Source: Conexibacter sp.
GTDB lineage: Bacteria > Actinomycetota > Thermoleophilia > Solirubrobacterales > 70-9
Direction of reading: 5' to 3'
Assembly: GCA_018263295.1 (NCBI GenBank)
Contig: JADFCZ010000020.1
Coordinates: 1-33,757 of the forward strand
Length of the DNA: 33,757 nt
Shown here: in pieces, positions 26,440 to 33,757 of the stretch
How positions within the stretch are numbered: position 1 is the first letter of the stretch
Layout of the letters: every line of letters starts with the position of its first letter
Translations under genes and position numbers: made by a program
Notes under the pieces: model-generated
Database searches by the model: none
Told to the model about the DNA's origin: nothing
The model's input: only the letters and a program-made list of their open reading frames with translations

Positions 26440-26763
26440 ATGGTCCCGGAGGAGACGAATAAGCCCATTGCCGAGCCGGCGGCGGATCGCCCGGTCGCCA
26501 ACTGGTACCGGGATCCCGACGGTGAGGGGTGGCGTTACTGGGACGGCGGCGCCTGGACCGATCGACGCTCATCCGGCGGCCCGCCGAACGCGCTGCAATG
26601 GATCATCTGCCTGTTCCTCGCCGTGATGGTGCCGGTGATCGGGTTGATCGTCGGTCTCGCCTACACGGTCCGGGGCGGACCGAAGGCGGGACTCGGGCAG
26701 GTCACCCTCGCCGTCTCCGCGCTGGTCATCGTCGGGATCGTCATTGCGATCATCGCGACCTAG
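26440..26763 (+). CDS. DUF2510 domain membrane protein
   Basis: Protein of 107 aa from ATG 26440. Residues about 20-45 form a DUF2510 module: NWYRDPDGEGWRYWDGGAWT, the W-Y-x-D-P...R-Y-W-D-G...W-T pattern common in actinobacterial membrane proteins. Two hydrophobic helices follow (WIICLFLAVMVPVIGLIVGL and VTLAVSALVIVGIVIAIIA), joined by a short polar loop. The start codon is the end of an 8-bp stem (26417-26442), and a GGAGGAG motif lies after it rather than before, so either the mRNA is near-leaderless (TAAGTT at 26425-26430 as -10) or a rare start is used. The function of the family is unknown. Confidence 0.85.
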   Translation: MVPEETNKPIAEPAADRPVANWYRDPDGEGWRYWDGGAWTDRRSSGGPPNALQWIICLFLAVMVPVIGLIVGLAYTVRGGPKAGLGQVTLAVSALVIVGIVIAIIAT

Positions 26764-26811
26764 AGGCGTTGTGAGCCCTCCCTCACGGGAGCCTCCGGTC
26801 GGATAGGGCGA

Positions 26812-27615
26812 GTGGCCCCCGGCAGAGCCCCACGTCATCCCGATCCCTTCCTCCGGATCCTCGACGACCCGGTCACCGCGCTGGTCCCGTGGTTCGCGTT
26901 CAGCTTCCTGCTCGAACCGCTGAGCCTCCTCGACGCGTCGCTCATCGCCTTCGCTCTCAGCGTCGCGCTCGTTGCGGCCACCCGGCTGCGCGGAGAGGAG
27001 CCGCGGACCTTCGAGATCTCCGATGCCGTTCTGTTCGCCGCCGTCGTGGCGATCGCACTACTGCGGGATCCCGGTTCGCAGTCCTGGCTCTCCGACCACG
27101 CCGACACGGTCTCGAACGTCGGCCTCGCCGTCGTGGCCTTCGTCTCCGTCGCGATCGGCTGGCCCTTCACCGCCGCGTACACCGAGCTGCGGTTCGGGGA
27201 TGTCGACGAACTGGTCCTGGAGCGGATCGACAAAGCATCGACGCTCATCTGGGGGACGGCCCTGTGCCTCGCCAGCCTCGTCTCGATCTACGGCGAGTGG
27301 GTGCTCGAGCAGCAGACCAATCTTTGGACGGCATGGATCCTCCAGACCGTGCCGCTGATCGTCGCCTTCAACCTCACCCTGTGGATCGACCGACGCGCAC
27401 TTGCCCGGGCCGCCGGTACCCCGGAGCTCGCACCGCCGTCGCCGGCACTCGCTCGGGACCTGCTCGCATGGATGATTCCGGTCGGGCTTCTCAGCCTCGT
27501 CGTCGGTAGCGATCCGAGCATGCTCGGGTGGGCTCTCGTCGTCGCCGGCGGCGCCGGAACGGCGATCGCATGGTTCGGGTTGCGGCGCTACCCGCGGGCC
27601 AGCCCGGCGAAATAG
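26812..27615 (+). CDS. Multi-spanning membrane protein of unknown function
   Basis: Protein of 267 aa from GTG 26812. About seven hydrophobic segments can be counted, for example LVPWFAFSFLLEPLSLLDAS, LIAFALSVALVAATRL, AVLFAAVVAIALL, VGLAVVAFVSVAIGWPF, LIWGTALCLASLVSIY, LQTVPLIVAFNLTLWI and a C-terminal MLGWALVVAGGAGTAIAWF. Charged turns include RLRGEEPRTFEISD. I see no catalytic or transport motif and do not recognise the family. It starts 48 bp after the DUF2510 gene in the same direction and its last 28 bp overlap the 3' end of the convergent acetoacetyl-CoA synthetase gene. Confidence 0.78.
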   Translation: MAPGRAPRHPDPFLRILDDPVTALVPWFAFSFLLEPLSLLDASLIAFALSVALVAATRLRGEEPRTFEISDAVLFAAVVAIALLRDPGSQSWLSDHADTVSNVGLAVVAFVSVAIGWPFTAAYTELRFGDVDELVLERIDKASTLIWGTALCLASLVSIYGEWVLEQQTNLWTAWILQTVPLIVAFNLTLWIDRRALARAAGTPELAPPSPALARDLLAWMIPVGLLSLVVGSDPSMLGWALVVAGGAGTAIAWFGLRRYPRASPAK

Positions 27616-29504
27616 TCGAGCGCCGCCGGATTCGCGAGCGACTCGCGGCTGGCGGCCTTCTCCGGCGGCGTACCCATCAGGATCCGCTTGACCGGCACCT
27701 CGAGAACCTTGCCGGAGAGCGTGCGCGGGACCTCCGCGATCGCCGTCACCTCGTTCGGTACGTGACGGGGCGAGCACTGCTCGCGGACGGCCCTGGCGAT
27801 CCGCTTGGTCAGGTCGTCGTCGAGCTCGGCGCCCTCGGCGAGCACGACGAACAGCGGCATCCAGTTCTCCTCGCCGTCGCGTGGGACGTCGACGACGAGC
27901 GCGTCGAGGATCTCGTCGATCGACAGCACCGCCCGGTAGATCTCGCTGGTGCCCATCCGGATGCCGCCGCGGTTGATCGTCGAGTCGGAGCGCCCGTAAA
28001 TGATCGCGGTGCCGCGGTCGGTGATCTCGATCCAGTCGCCGTGGCGCCAGATGCCCGGGTAGGTCTCGAAGTAGCTCTCGCGGAGGCGGCTGCCGTCCTC
28101 GTCGCCCCAGAAGAAGATCGGCATCGACGGCATCGGCTGGGTGATGACGAGCTCGCCGACCTCGCCGATCAGATCCTCGCCGTCGGGGCCGAAGGCGTGG
28201 AGGTCGGCCCCGAGCGCCCGCGCCTGGAGCTCGCCCTCGTAGACCGGCAGGGTCGGGACGCCGCCGACGAACGCGGTGCAGACGTCCGTCCCGCCGGAGG
28301 TCGAGAAGAGCCAGGTGTCGGCGCCGAGCTGCTCGTAGACCCAGTCGAAGCCCTCGGGAGCGAGGGGGGAGCCGGTCGAGCCGACCGCCTCGAGGCGCGA
28401 GAGGTCGCGGCCCGCGCCCGGCTCGATCCCGGCCTTCATGCAGCTCGCGATGAAGCTCGCGCTCGTCCCGAAAGTCGTGATCCCTGCTTCGTCGGCGAGC
28501 TGCCAGAGCGTGCCGAGGTCCGGATGGCCGGGGTTGCCGTCGAAGAGGACGATCTCGGCGTCGGTGAGGAGGACGCCGACGAGGAAGTTCCACATCATCC
28601 AGCCGGTCGTCGTGAACCAGAAGACCCGGTCGCCGGCCTGGGCGTCGACGTGGAGGTGCATCTTCTTCAGGTGCTCGAGCAGCATCCCCCCGTGGCCGTG
28701 GACGATCGGCTTCGGCAGCCCGGTCGTGCCGGACGAGTAGAGGACCCAGAGCGGATGGTCGAAGGGCAGGCCCTCGAACTCGAGCGGCGAGCCCTCCGGC
28801 CCGAGGAAGCCCTCTTCCCAGCCGGTGCCGTCGAGGTAGCCGAACCGGATCGTCCGTTCGAGGCCCGGGATCTCGGCCGCGATCGCCTCGACGTTGGGGC
28901 CCCGGTCGAAGTCGCGGCCGCCGTAGCGGTATCCGTCGACGGCGAGCAGGACCTTCGGCTCGATCTGCGCGAAGCGGTCGATGACGCTGCGGGCGCCGAA
29001 TTCCGGCGCCGCGGAGGACCAGATCGCCCCCAGCGAGGCGACGGCGAAGAAGGCCGGGATCGTCTCGAGGATGTTGGGCAGGTAAGCGGCGACGCGGTCG
29101 CCGCGGCCGACACCGAGGGCCTGAAGCCCGGCCCGGATCCGCGCCGTCTGCTCGGCCAGCTCGCCCCATGTGCAGGTCTCGAGGCCGCGAAGCTCGGAGG
29201 AGTGGCGGATCGCGATCGCGCCGGGGTCGCGACCGGCGAACGCGTGCCCGGCGTAGTTGAGCGAGGCGCCGGTGAACCAGCGGGCGCCCGGCATCGAGCG
29301 GTCGGGAAGGACCTCCTCGTAGCCGCCGGCAACCCCGAAGTGCGACCAGATCAGCGCCCAGAACCGCTCGACGTCCTCCACCGACCAGCGCCAGAGCTCC
29401 CCGTAGTCGCCGGGGAGGTCGTGCTCGCGGGCGAACCGGGTGATCGCCGCGCGCTCGATCCGCTCGGGCGAAGGGCTCCAGAGTTCGACGGGCTCGTCCG
29501 GCAT
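27588..29504 (-). CDS. Acetoacetyl-CoA synthetase
   Basis: Protein of 638 aa from ATG 29504 with AGGA 8-11 nt upstream; the frame continues upstream but only through the divergent GH1 gene. It is an adenylate-forming enzyme converting acetoacetate, ATP and CoA to acetoacetyl-CoA. The N-terminal cap (ARWFTGASLNYAGHAF) and the blocks AAYLPNILETIPAFFAVASL, WSSAAPEFGARSVIDRF, YSSGTTGLPKP (from Y256) and WMMWNFLVGVLLTDAEIVLF identify the acetoacetyl-CoA synthetase branch rather than acetyl-CoA synthetase. The adenylation-lysine region LSGKVLEVPVKRIL is present near the end. It may serve ketone-body or polyhydroxybutyrate recycling; no PHB genes are nearby. Confidence 0.95.
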   Translation of the reverse strand: MPDEPVELWSPSPERIERAAITRFAREHDLPGDYGELWRWSVEDVERFWALIWSHFGVAGGYEEVLPDRSMPGARWFTGASLNYAGHAFAGRDPGAIAIRHSSELRGLETCTWGELAEQTARIRAGLQALGVGRGDRVAAYLPNILETIPAFFAVASLGAIWSSAAPEFGARSVIDRFAQIEPKVLLAVDGYRYGGRDFDRGPNVEAIAAEIPGLERTIRFGYLDGTGWEEGFLGPEGSPLEFEGLPFDHPLWVLYSSGTTGLPKPIVHGHGGMLLEHLKKMHLHVDAQAGDRVFWFTTTGWMMWNFLVGVLLTDAEIVLFDGNPGHPDLGTLWQLADEAGITTFGTSASFIASCMKAGIEPGAGRDLSRLEAVGSTGSPLAPEGFDWVYEQLGADTWLFSTSGGTDVCTAFVGGVPTLPVYEGELQARALGADLHAFGPDGEDLIGEVGELVITQPMPSMPIFFWGDEDGSRLRESYFETYPGIWRHGDWIEITDRGTAIIYGRSDSTINRGGIRMGTSEIYRAVLSIDEILDALVVDVPRDGEENWMPLFVVLAEGAELDDDLTKRIARAVREQCSPRHVPNEVTAIAEVPRTLSGKVLEVPVKRILMGTPPEKAASRESLANPAALDYFAGLARG

Positions 29505-29541
29505 CGGCGCGGATCCTACGGCTTGCCCTAGCCTTCCCGGC

Positions 29542-31128
29542 ATGTCGCGCAGAACCGGAATCGCGGCGCTCGTCATCGCCACGACGATCGCCACGCTCGG
29601 GCTCGCCCCTGCCGCGCACGCGGCCCGGGACTTCCCGAGGTCCTTCCTCTGGGGCACCGCATCGGCCGGCTTCCAGTCGGAGGCGGGCGGGAAGCCGGCG
29701 AACGTCGACAGGCGCAGCGACTGGTACAGGTTCACCTCCGATCCCGGCCTGATCGACGCGGGCGTCGTCAGCGGCGACCGGATCGCCGACGGGCCGGGGT
29801 TCCTCAACGAGTGGCGCGGCGACCTCGATCGCGCCGCGAACGGGCTCGGCAACAACGCGATCCGGCTCGGGATCGAGTGGAGCCGGATCTTCCCGCGCTC
29901 GACCGCGCCGGTCGAGACCGGCAAGCACGTCTCGATCGCGGAACTGCGGCGCCTCGATCGGCTCGCCGACCACGCCGCCGTGCGCCGCTACCAGCGGATC
30001 CTCGCCGGCGCCCGGCGTCGCGGACTCGACATGATGCTGACGCTCAACCACTTCACGCTCCCGATCTGGGTCCACGACCCGATCGCCGTGCGGGCCGCGT
30101 TCGAGGGGGTCGGTCCCGACGACCCCATCCCGGCGAACCTGCGGCGGGCGGGATGGCTCTCACGCCCGACGATCGGCGAGTTCCGCAAGTTCGCCGCCTA
30201 CGCCGCCTGGAAGCTGCGCGGCGACGTCGACCGCTGGGTGACGCTGAACGAGCCGCTGGTCACGGTCTCGCAGGGGCTCGTCTCGATCCCGGGCGTGACC
30301 GGCGTCAAGGCGCCGGCGATCCTCTCCTACCCGGGGGCGCTGCGGGCGGTCGAGAACCTCGGTCTCGCCAACGCCGCCGCCTACGACGCGATCCACGCCC
30401 GCGATCCCGGCGCGAAGGTCGGCTTCGTCCAGAACATGCTCGACTGGCGCCCCGACGACCCCGGCAAGCCGGCCGACGTCACCTCCGCCGCGAACGCCGA
30501 CGCCGTCCTGAGCCGCTCGTTCTTCGAGATGGCGATCAGGGGCAACTACGACGCTGACGCCGACGGCGTCGAGGACCCGGGCGAGCTCCGCCCCGAGCTC
30601 GCGGACAAAGCCGACTTCGTCGGCGTCAACCACTACTCGCCGGCGACGGCGAAGTCGCTCGGCTTCCCGGTGAGCCCGACGATCCCGATCTTCGACTTCA
30701 TCCCGACGATCGCCTACCAGGGGCACGCCAACCCCGGCGGCCCACCGTGCCCGACGACCTGCTCCGACATGGGCTGGGAGATCGACCCGGCCGGTCTCCG
30801 CCACGTCGTCGAGGAGGCGGCGTCCTACGGCAAGCCCGTCTACGTGACCGAGAACGGCATCGACGACGCCGACGACGATCAGCGTCCCGCCTACATCCGG
30901 GGCTACCTGCGCGCCCTCGCGCGGGCGATCGACGACGGGGCCGACGTCCGCGGCTACTACGCCTGGTCGCTGATCGACAACTACGAGTGGGCCGAGGGCT
31001 ACGCACCTTCGTTCGGCCTCTACGGCTACGACCCCGACACGCTCCAGCGCCAGCGCCGCGACAGTGCCGCGGTCTACCGCCGGATCGCCCGCAGCGGCGT
31101 CGTTCCGGGTCCCGGATCCGGTTCCTGA
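29542..31128 (+). CDS. Secreted family 1 glycoside hydrolase (beta-glucosidase type)
   Basis: Protein of 528 aa from ATG 29542. A signal peptide with RR near the start, a hydrophobic core and a site at AHA-A (27/28) indicates export, which is unusual because most bacterial GH1 enzymes are cytosolic. The mature protein starts [17 protein letters not shown], the GH1 N-terminal signature. The acid/base glutamate is E237 in TLNEP and the nucleophile E437 in [27 protein letters not shown] and [16 protein letters not shown] are further family blocks. It probably removes beta-linked sugars from extracellular glycosides. It is divergent from the acetoacetyl-CoA synthetase gene with 37 bp between start codons. 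Confidence 0.95.
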   Translation: MSRRTGIAALVIATTIATLGLAPAAHAARDFPRSFLWGTASAGFQSEAGGKPANVDRRSDWYRFTSDPGLIDAGVVSGDRIADGPGFLNEWRGDLDRAANGLGNNAIRLGIEWSRIFPRSTAPVETGKHVSIAELRRLDRLADHAAVRRYQRILAGARRRGLDMMLTLNHFTLPIWVHDPIAVRAAFEGVGPDDPIPANLRRAGWLSRPTIGEFRKFAAYAAWKLRGDVDRWVTLNEPLVTVSQGLVSIPGVTGVKAPAILSYPGALRAVENLGLANAAAYDAIHARDPGAKVGFVQNMLDWRPDDPGKPADVTSAANADAVLSRSFFEMAIRGNYDADADGVEDPGELRPELADKADFVGVNHYSPATAKSLGFPVSPTIPIFDFIPTIAYQGHANPGGPPCPTTCSDMGWEIDPAGLRHVVEEAASYGKPVYVTENGIDDADDDQRPAYIRGYLRALARAIDDGADVRGYYAWSLIDNYEWAEGYAPSFGLYGYDPDTLQRQRRDSAAVYRRIARSGVVPGPGSGS

Positions 31129-31177
31129 CCGCCGCCCGGTCCGCAGCCGTTTCGCGAGTGGCCGGGCTCCGCGCGGG

Positions 31178-31183
31178 TATAGA
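31178..31183 (+). promoter_or_regulatory. Likely -10 box of the superoxide dismutase gene
   Basis: TATAGA, within GGGTATAGATTG, stands out in the GC-rich gap between the GH1 and SOD genes. Initiation near 31190 would leave a leader of about 42 nt with AAGGAGA before ATG 31232. No good -35 is seen at 16-18 bp. Confidence 0.42.
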
Positions 31184-31231
31184 TTGAGGAGACCCCCCGA
31201 AAGAGATCGACGACCACAAGGAGACCCGCAG

Positions 31232-31812
<581 letters not shown>

Positions 31813-31831
<19 letters not shown>

Positions 31832-33498
31832 GCGGCCGCCGAGGCCGGGCGCGCCTGCTCCGGCAGGTGCCCCGGCTCGGCCCCTTCCCGCGGCGGGATG
31901 AACGACATCGCGCGTTCGGTCATCGCGGTGATCGTCAGCGACGGGTTGACGCCGGGGTTCGCAGGCATCGCGGCGCCGTCGCAGACCATCAGGTTCTCGT
32001 AGCCGTGGACCCGCTGGCGGTCGTCGACGACTCCGGTCGAGGCGTCGGCTGAGATCACGGCGCCGCCGAGGATGTGGGCGGTGGTCGGGATGTTGAAGAG
32101 CGACTCGGTGACGCTGCCGGTCGGCACCCCGCCGATCCGATCGGCCATCCAGCGGGTGACGTCGGCGGCCGCGGGGATGTAGCGCGGGTTCGGCTTCGCC
32201 GGGTCCTCCTCGGTCCGCAGCCGCACGCCGGAGCCGAAGGGCTTGTCCTTCGGGACGAGCCGGAGGGCGTTGTCGAGCGTCTGCATGACCAGCAGGATCA
32301 CCGTGCGCTGGGACCAGCCGCGCGGGTCGAGCACCTTCAGGAGCTGTCCCGGCCGTCGGACCGCGGCGAGCAGCCACTGGAGCATCCGCGACGGCGGGCC
32401 GCCCTCGCCGGTCATCAGCGTGTAGAGGCCGCCCATCGCGTCGCCCGCCCGGCCGTAGGTGACGACCTCGACGTGCGTGTCCGGCTGCGGGTAGATCGAC
32501 GATGTGATCGCGATCGACTTGGCGAAGTCGCGGGCGTCGTCGGGCGCGGTGACGGCCATGATCGACTCGCTGTTGGTGCGGACGAGGTGGCCGAGGCGCT
32601 CGCTGAGCTCCGGCAGGTCGCCGGACTCCTTGCAGTTCCGCAGCAGGCGGTTGGTGCCGAGCGCCCCCGCGGCGACGATCACCGAACGGGCCGTCGTCGT
32701 CCGCCGCCGCTTCCGGAACCAGGCGCCCGAGCGCTCGCTCACGACCTCGTAGCCGCCGCTGCCGTCTCCGGGCCCGAGCGGGCGGATCGACGTGACCTGG
32801 CGCTCCGGCATCACCTCGGCGCCGAGCCGCTCGGCGAACCAGAGGTAATTCTTTGGCAGGTTGTTCTTCGCGTTGTTGCGGCAGCCGACCATGCAGGAGC
32901 CGCACTTGATGCAGCCGCTGCGGCGCGGGCCCTCGCCGCCGAAGTACGGATCGTCCACCTCGACGCCCGGCTCGCCGAGGAAGACGCCGACGCGGGTCGG
33001 CCCCCAGGTGTCGGCGACGCCGATCTGCTCGGCGTACTCGCGCAGCAGCTCGTCGGCGGGTCCGACGTCGTCGTAGGTCGTGACCCCCAGCATCCGCTCG
33101 GCGGTGTCGTAATGCGGCTTCAGCTCGGCGCCCCAGTCGTCGCTCAGGCCGTTCCACTGCTCGTGCCCGTAGAAGGAGTCGCGGGCCCGGTAAAGCGTGT
33201 TCGCGTAGCCGAGGCTGCCGCCGCCGACGCCCGAGCCGCTGACGATGAACACGTCCTTGAACAGCGTCATCCGGAGGATTCCTCGCATGCCCAGCAAGGG
33301 CGCCCAGAAGTACTTGCGCATGTTCCACGCCGTCTCCGCGTGGTCCGCGTCGCCGTAGCGGCGGCCGCACTCGAGGACCCCGACGCGGTAGCCCTTCTCG
33401 GCCAGGCGCAGGGCGCTGACCGAGCCGCCGAAGCCGGAGCCGACGATCAGGTAGTCGTAGTCGAAGCCGGCTCCGTCGCCGTTCGTGGAAGCGCCCAT
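31813..33498 (-). CDS. GMC-family oxidoreductase, ChoD/cholesterol-oxidase-like
   Basis: Protein of 561 aa from ATG 33498. The FAD-binding Rossmann motif is [19 protein letters not shown] with G20, G22 and G25, followed by VLECGRRY and [20 protein letters not shown] cluster C196-x2-C199-x2-C202-x3-C206 ([11 protein letters not shown]) followed by NNAKN is typical of ChoD-like members of the family. The C-terminal block [10 protein letters not shown] with its conserved histidine, and [24 protein letters not shown], completes the GMC catalytic domain. No signal peptide is visible. Family members oxidise sterols or other alcohols; the true substrate here is not known. A palindromic operator lies 21 bp upstream, so expression is probably ligand-controlled. 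Confidence 0.93.
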
Positions 33499-33518
33499 AC
33501 CGGAAAGCTATCGCTTGG

Positions 33519-33536
33519 ACTGGCTGACCAGCCAGT
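33519..33536. promoter_or_regulatory. TetR-type palindromic operator upstream of the GMC oxidoreductase
   Basis: ACTGGCTG-AC-CAGCCAGT is a perfect 8+2+8 palindrome. It lies 21 bp upstream of the GMC ATG, next to a GATAGCTT -10-like stretch on the minus strand, so a bound protein would block initiation. Sites of the form ACTGnCnGnnCnGnCAGT are usual for TetR-family repressors. The regulator gene is not in the window. Confidence 0.6.
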
Positions 33537-33553
33537 AGGCACTACGGGTCGTG

Positions 33554-33586
33554 CGTGGCCCGGCCTGGGGCCTCCGTGGCCCGGCC
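33554..33586. repeat. Short tandem repeat, period 21
   Basis: CGTGGCCCGGCC occurs at 33554-33565 and again at 33575-33586, offset by 21 bp, about two helical turns. The second copy runs into the long inverted repeat that begins at 33583. Meaning unknown. Confidence 0.5.
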
Positions 33587-33672
33587 CGGGGGCCGCTGTG
33601 CCTCACCGGGACCTATTGCAGCTGGGATTCTTGATGAGCGCGGTCCCGGTGAGGCCCATCGGCCCCCGGGCC
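33583..33672. repeat. Long nested inverted repeat
   Basis: The outer arms GGCCCGGGGGCC (33583-33594) and GGCCCCCGGGCC (33661-33672) pair over 12 bp. The inner arms GCCTCACCGGGACC (33600-33613) and its exact complement (33642-33655) pair over 14 bp. A symmetric 5x5 internal loop separates the two helices and a 28-nt apical loop closes the structure. No reading frame explains it. It could be a structured RNA, a protein-binding cruciform or the end of a small mobile repeat. Confidence 0.6.
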
Positions 33673-33710
33673 TCCCGTTGCCGGGGGGCGCCGCGCCGCT
33701 GGCCGATCAG

Positions 33711-33757
33711 CTCGTGGGCGGAAAAGGACTCATAGTGGGACGGAATCCGCCCACGAG
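33711..33757. repeat. 12-bp perfect inverted repeat at the window end
   Basis: CTCGTGGGCGGA (33711-33722) and TCCGCCCACGAG (33746-33757) pair perfectly around a 23-nt loop that is A-rich for this DNA (AAAGGACTCATAGTGGGACG...). The right arm ends at the last base of the window, so the helix may extend further. It may belong to the same structured element as the repeat at 33583-33672. Confidence 0.5.

Noticed and set aside
27058-30075. A 1005-codon minus-strand open frame through the acetoacetyl-CoA synthetase gene
   Set aside because: It is the out-of-frame reading of the synthetase gene and its neighbours; it is rich in Arg/Pro repeats and the true frame has all expected motifs.
33554-33586. 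Two-copy CGTGGCCCGGCC repeat as the start of a CRISPR or iteron array
   Set aside because: Only two copies of 12 bp, overlapping an inverted repeat, with no spacers of regular length and no cas or rep gene in the window.

Overview
The window is a GC-rich chromosomal segment of about 34 kb, almost fully coding. It has frequent GTG/TTG starts, 1-4 nt gene overlaps and TANNNT-type -10 boxes close to start codons. Together with the S13-S11-S4-alpha-L17-TruA order, a Zn-type S4 and L36, an Mn-type SOD and a ChoD-like GMC oxidase, this suggests an actinobacterium. A deep lineage such as Thermoleophilia (Solirubrobacterales/Gaiellales) is my inference from protein flavour, not something the sequence proves. 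No IS element, phage gene, CRISPR array or rRNA operon was seen.

Region 1 (1-2535): the 3' end of secY, a strong hairpin, a secreted TIM-barrel-like protein, adk and map. This is the distal spc operon, interrupted by the secreted protein gene. Region 2 (2520-13110) is an accessory block sitting exactly where infA-rpmJ would normally follow map. It holds a GH13 alpha-glucosidase overlapping map, a complete carbohydrate ABC importer (binding lipoprotein, two permeases, MsmX/UgpC-type ATPase), then on the minus strand a LolD/MacB-type ATPase, an FtsX-type permease and a ParB-like protein whose start appears frameshifted, and finally a flavodoxin. Region 3 (13133-19810): a promoter, then rpmJ-rpsM-rpsK-rpsD-rpoA-rplQ-truA, followed by surE and ligA. 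No infA is present in the window.

Region 4 (19818-24750): a PBP4-type D-Ala-D-Ala carboxypeptidase and a patatin-like phospholipase are divergent. A 447-bp non-coding stretch crowded with perfect inverted repeats then separates the patatin gene from a convergent long-chain acyl-CoA synthetase. Region 5 (24751-27615): a 58-aa putative DNA-binding protein whose promoter lies under a palindrome, a 91-aa orphan coupled to a membrane-anchored thioredoxin-fold protein, tRNA-Pro(CGG), a DUF2510 membrane protein and an unknown multi-spanning protein. Region 6 (27588-33757): acetoacetyl-CoA synthetase divergent from a secreted GH1 glycosidase, then MnSOD, a ChoD-like GMC oxidoreductase with a TetR-like operator, and a terminal stretch of long inverted repeats.

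Functionally, the window joins translation and transcription housekeeping with alpha-glucoside import and hydrolysis (region 2), a lipid theme (patatin, acyl-CoA synthetase, acetoacetyl-CoA synthetase, sterol-oxidase-like GMC) and envelope work (PBP4, FtsX/LolD exporter, thiol oxidoreductase). The best candidates for undescribed biology are the hairpin array at 22.5-22.9 kb, the self-regulating small DNA-binding gene at 25 kb, and the long nested inverted repeats at 33.6-33.76 kb.
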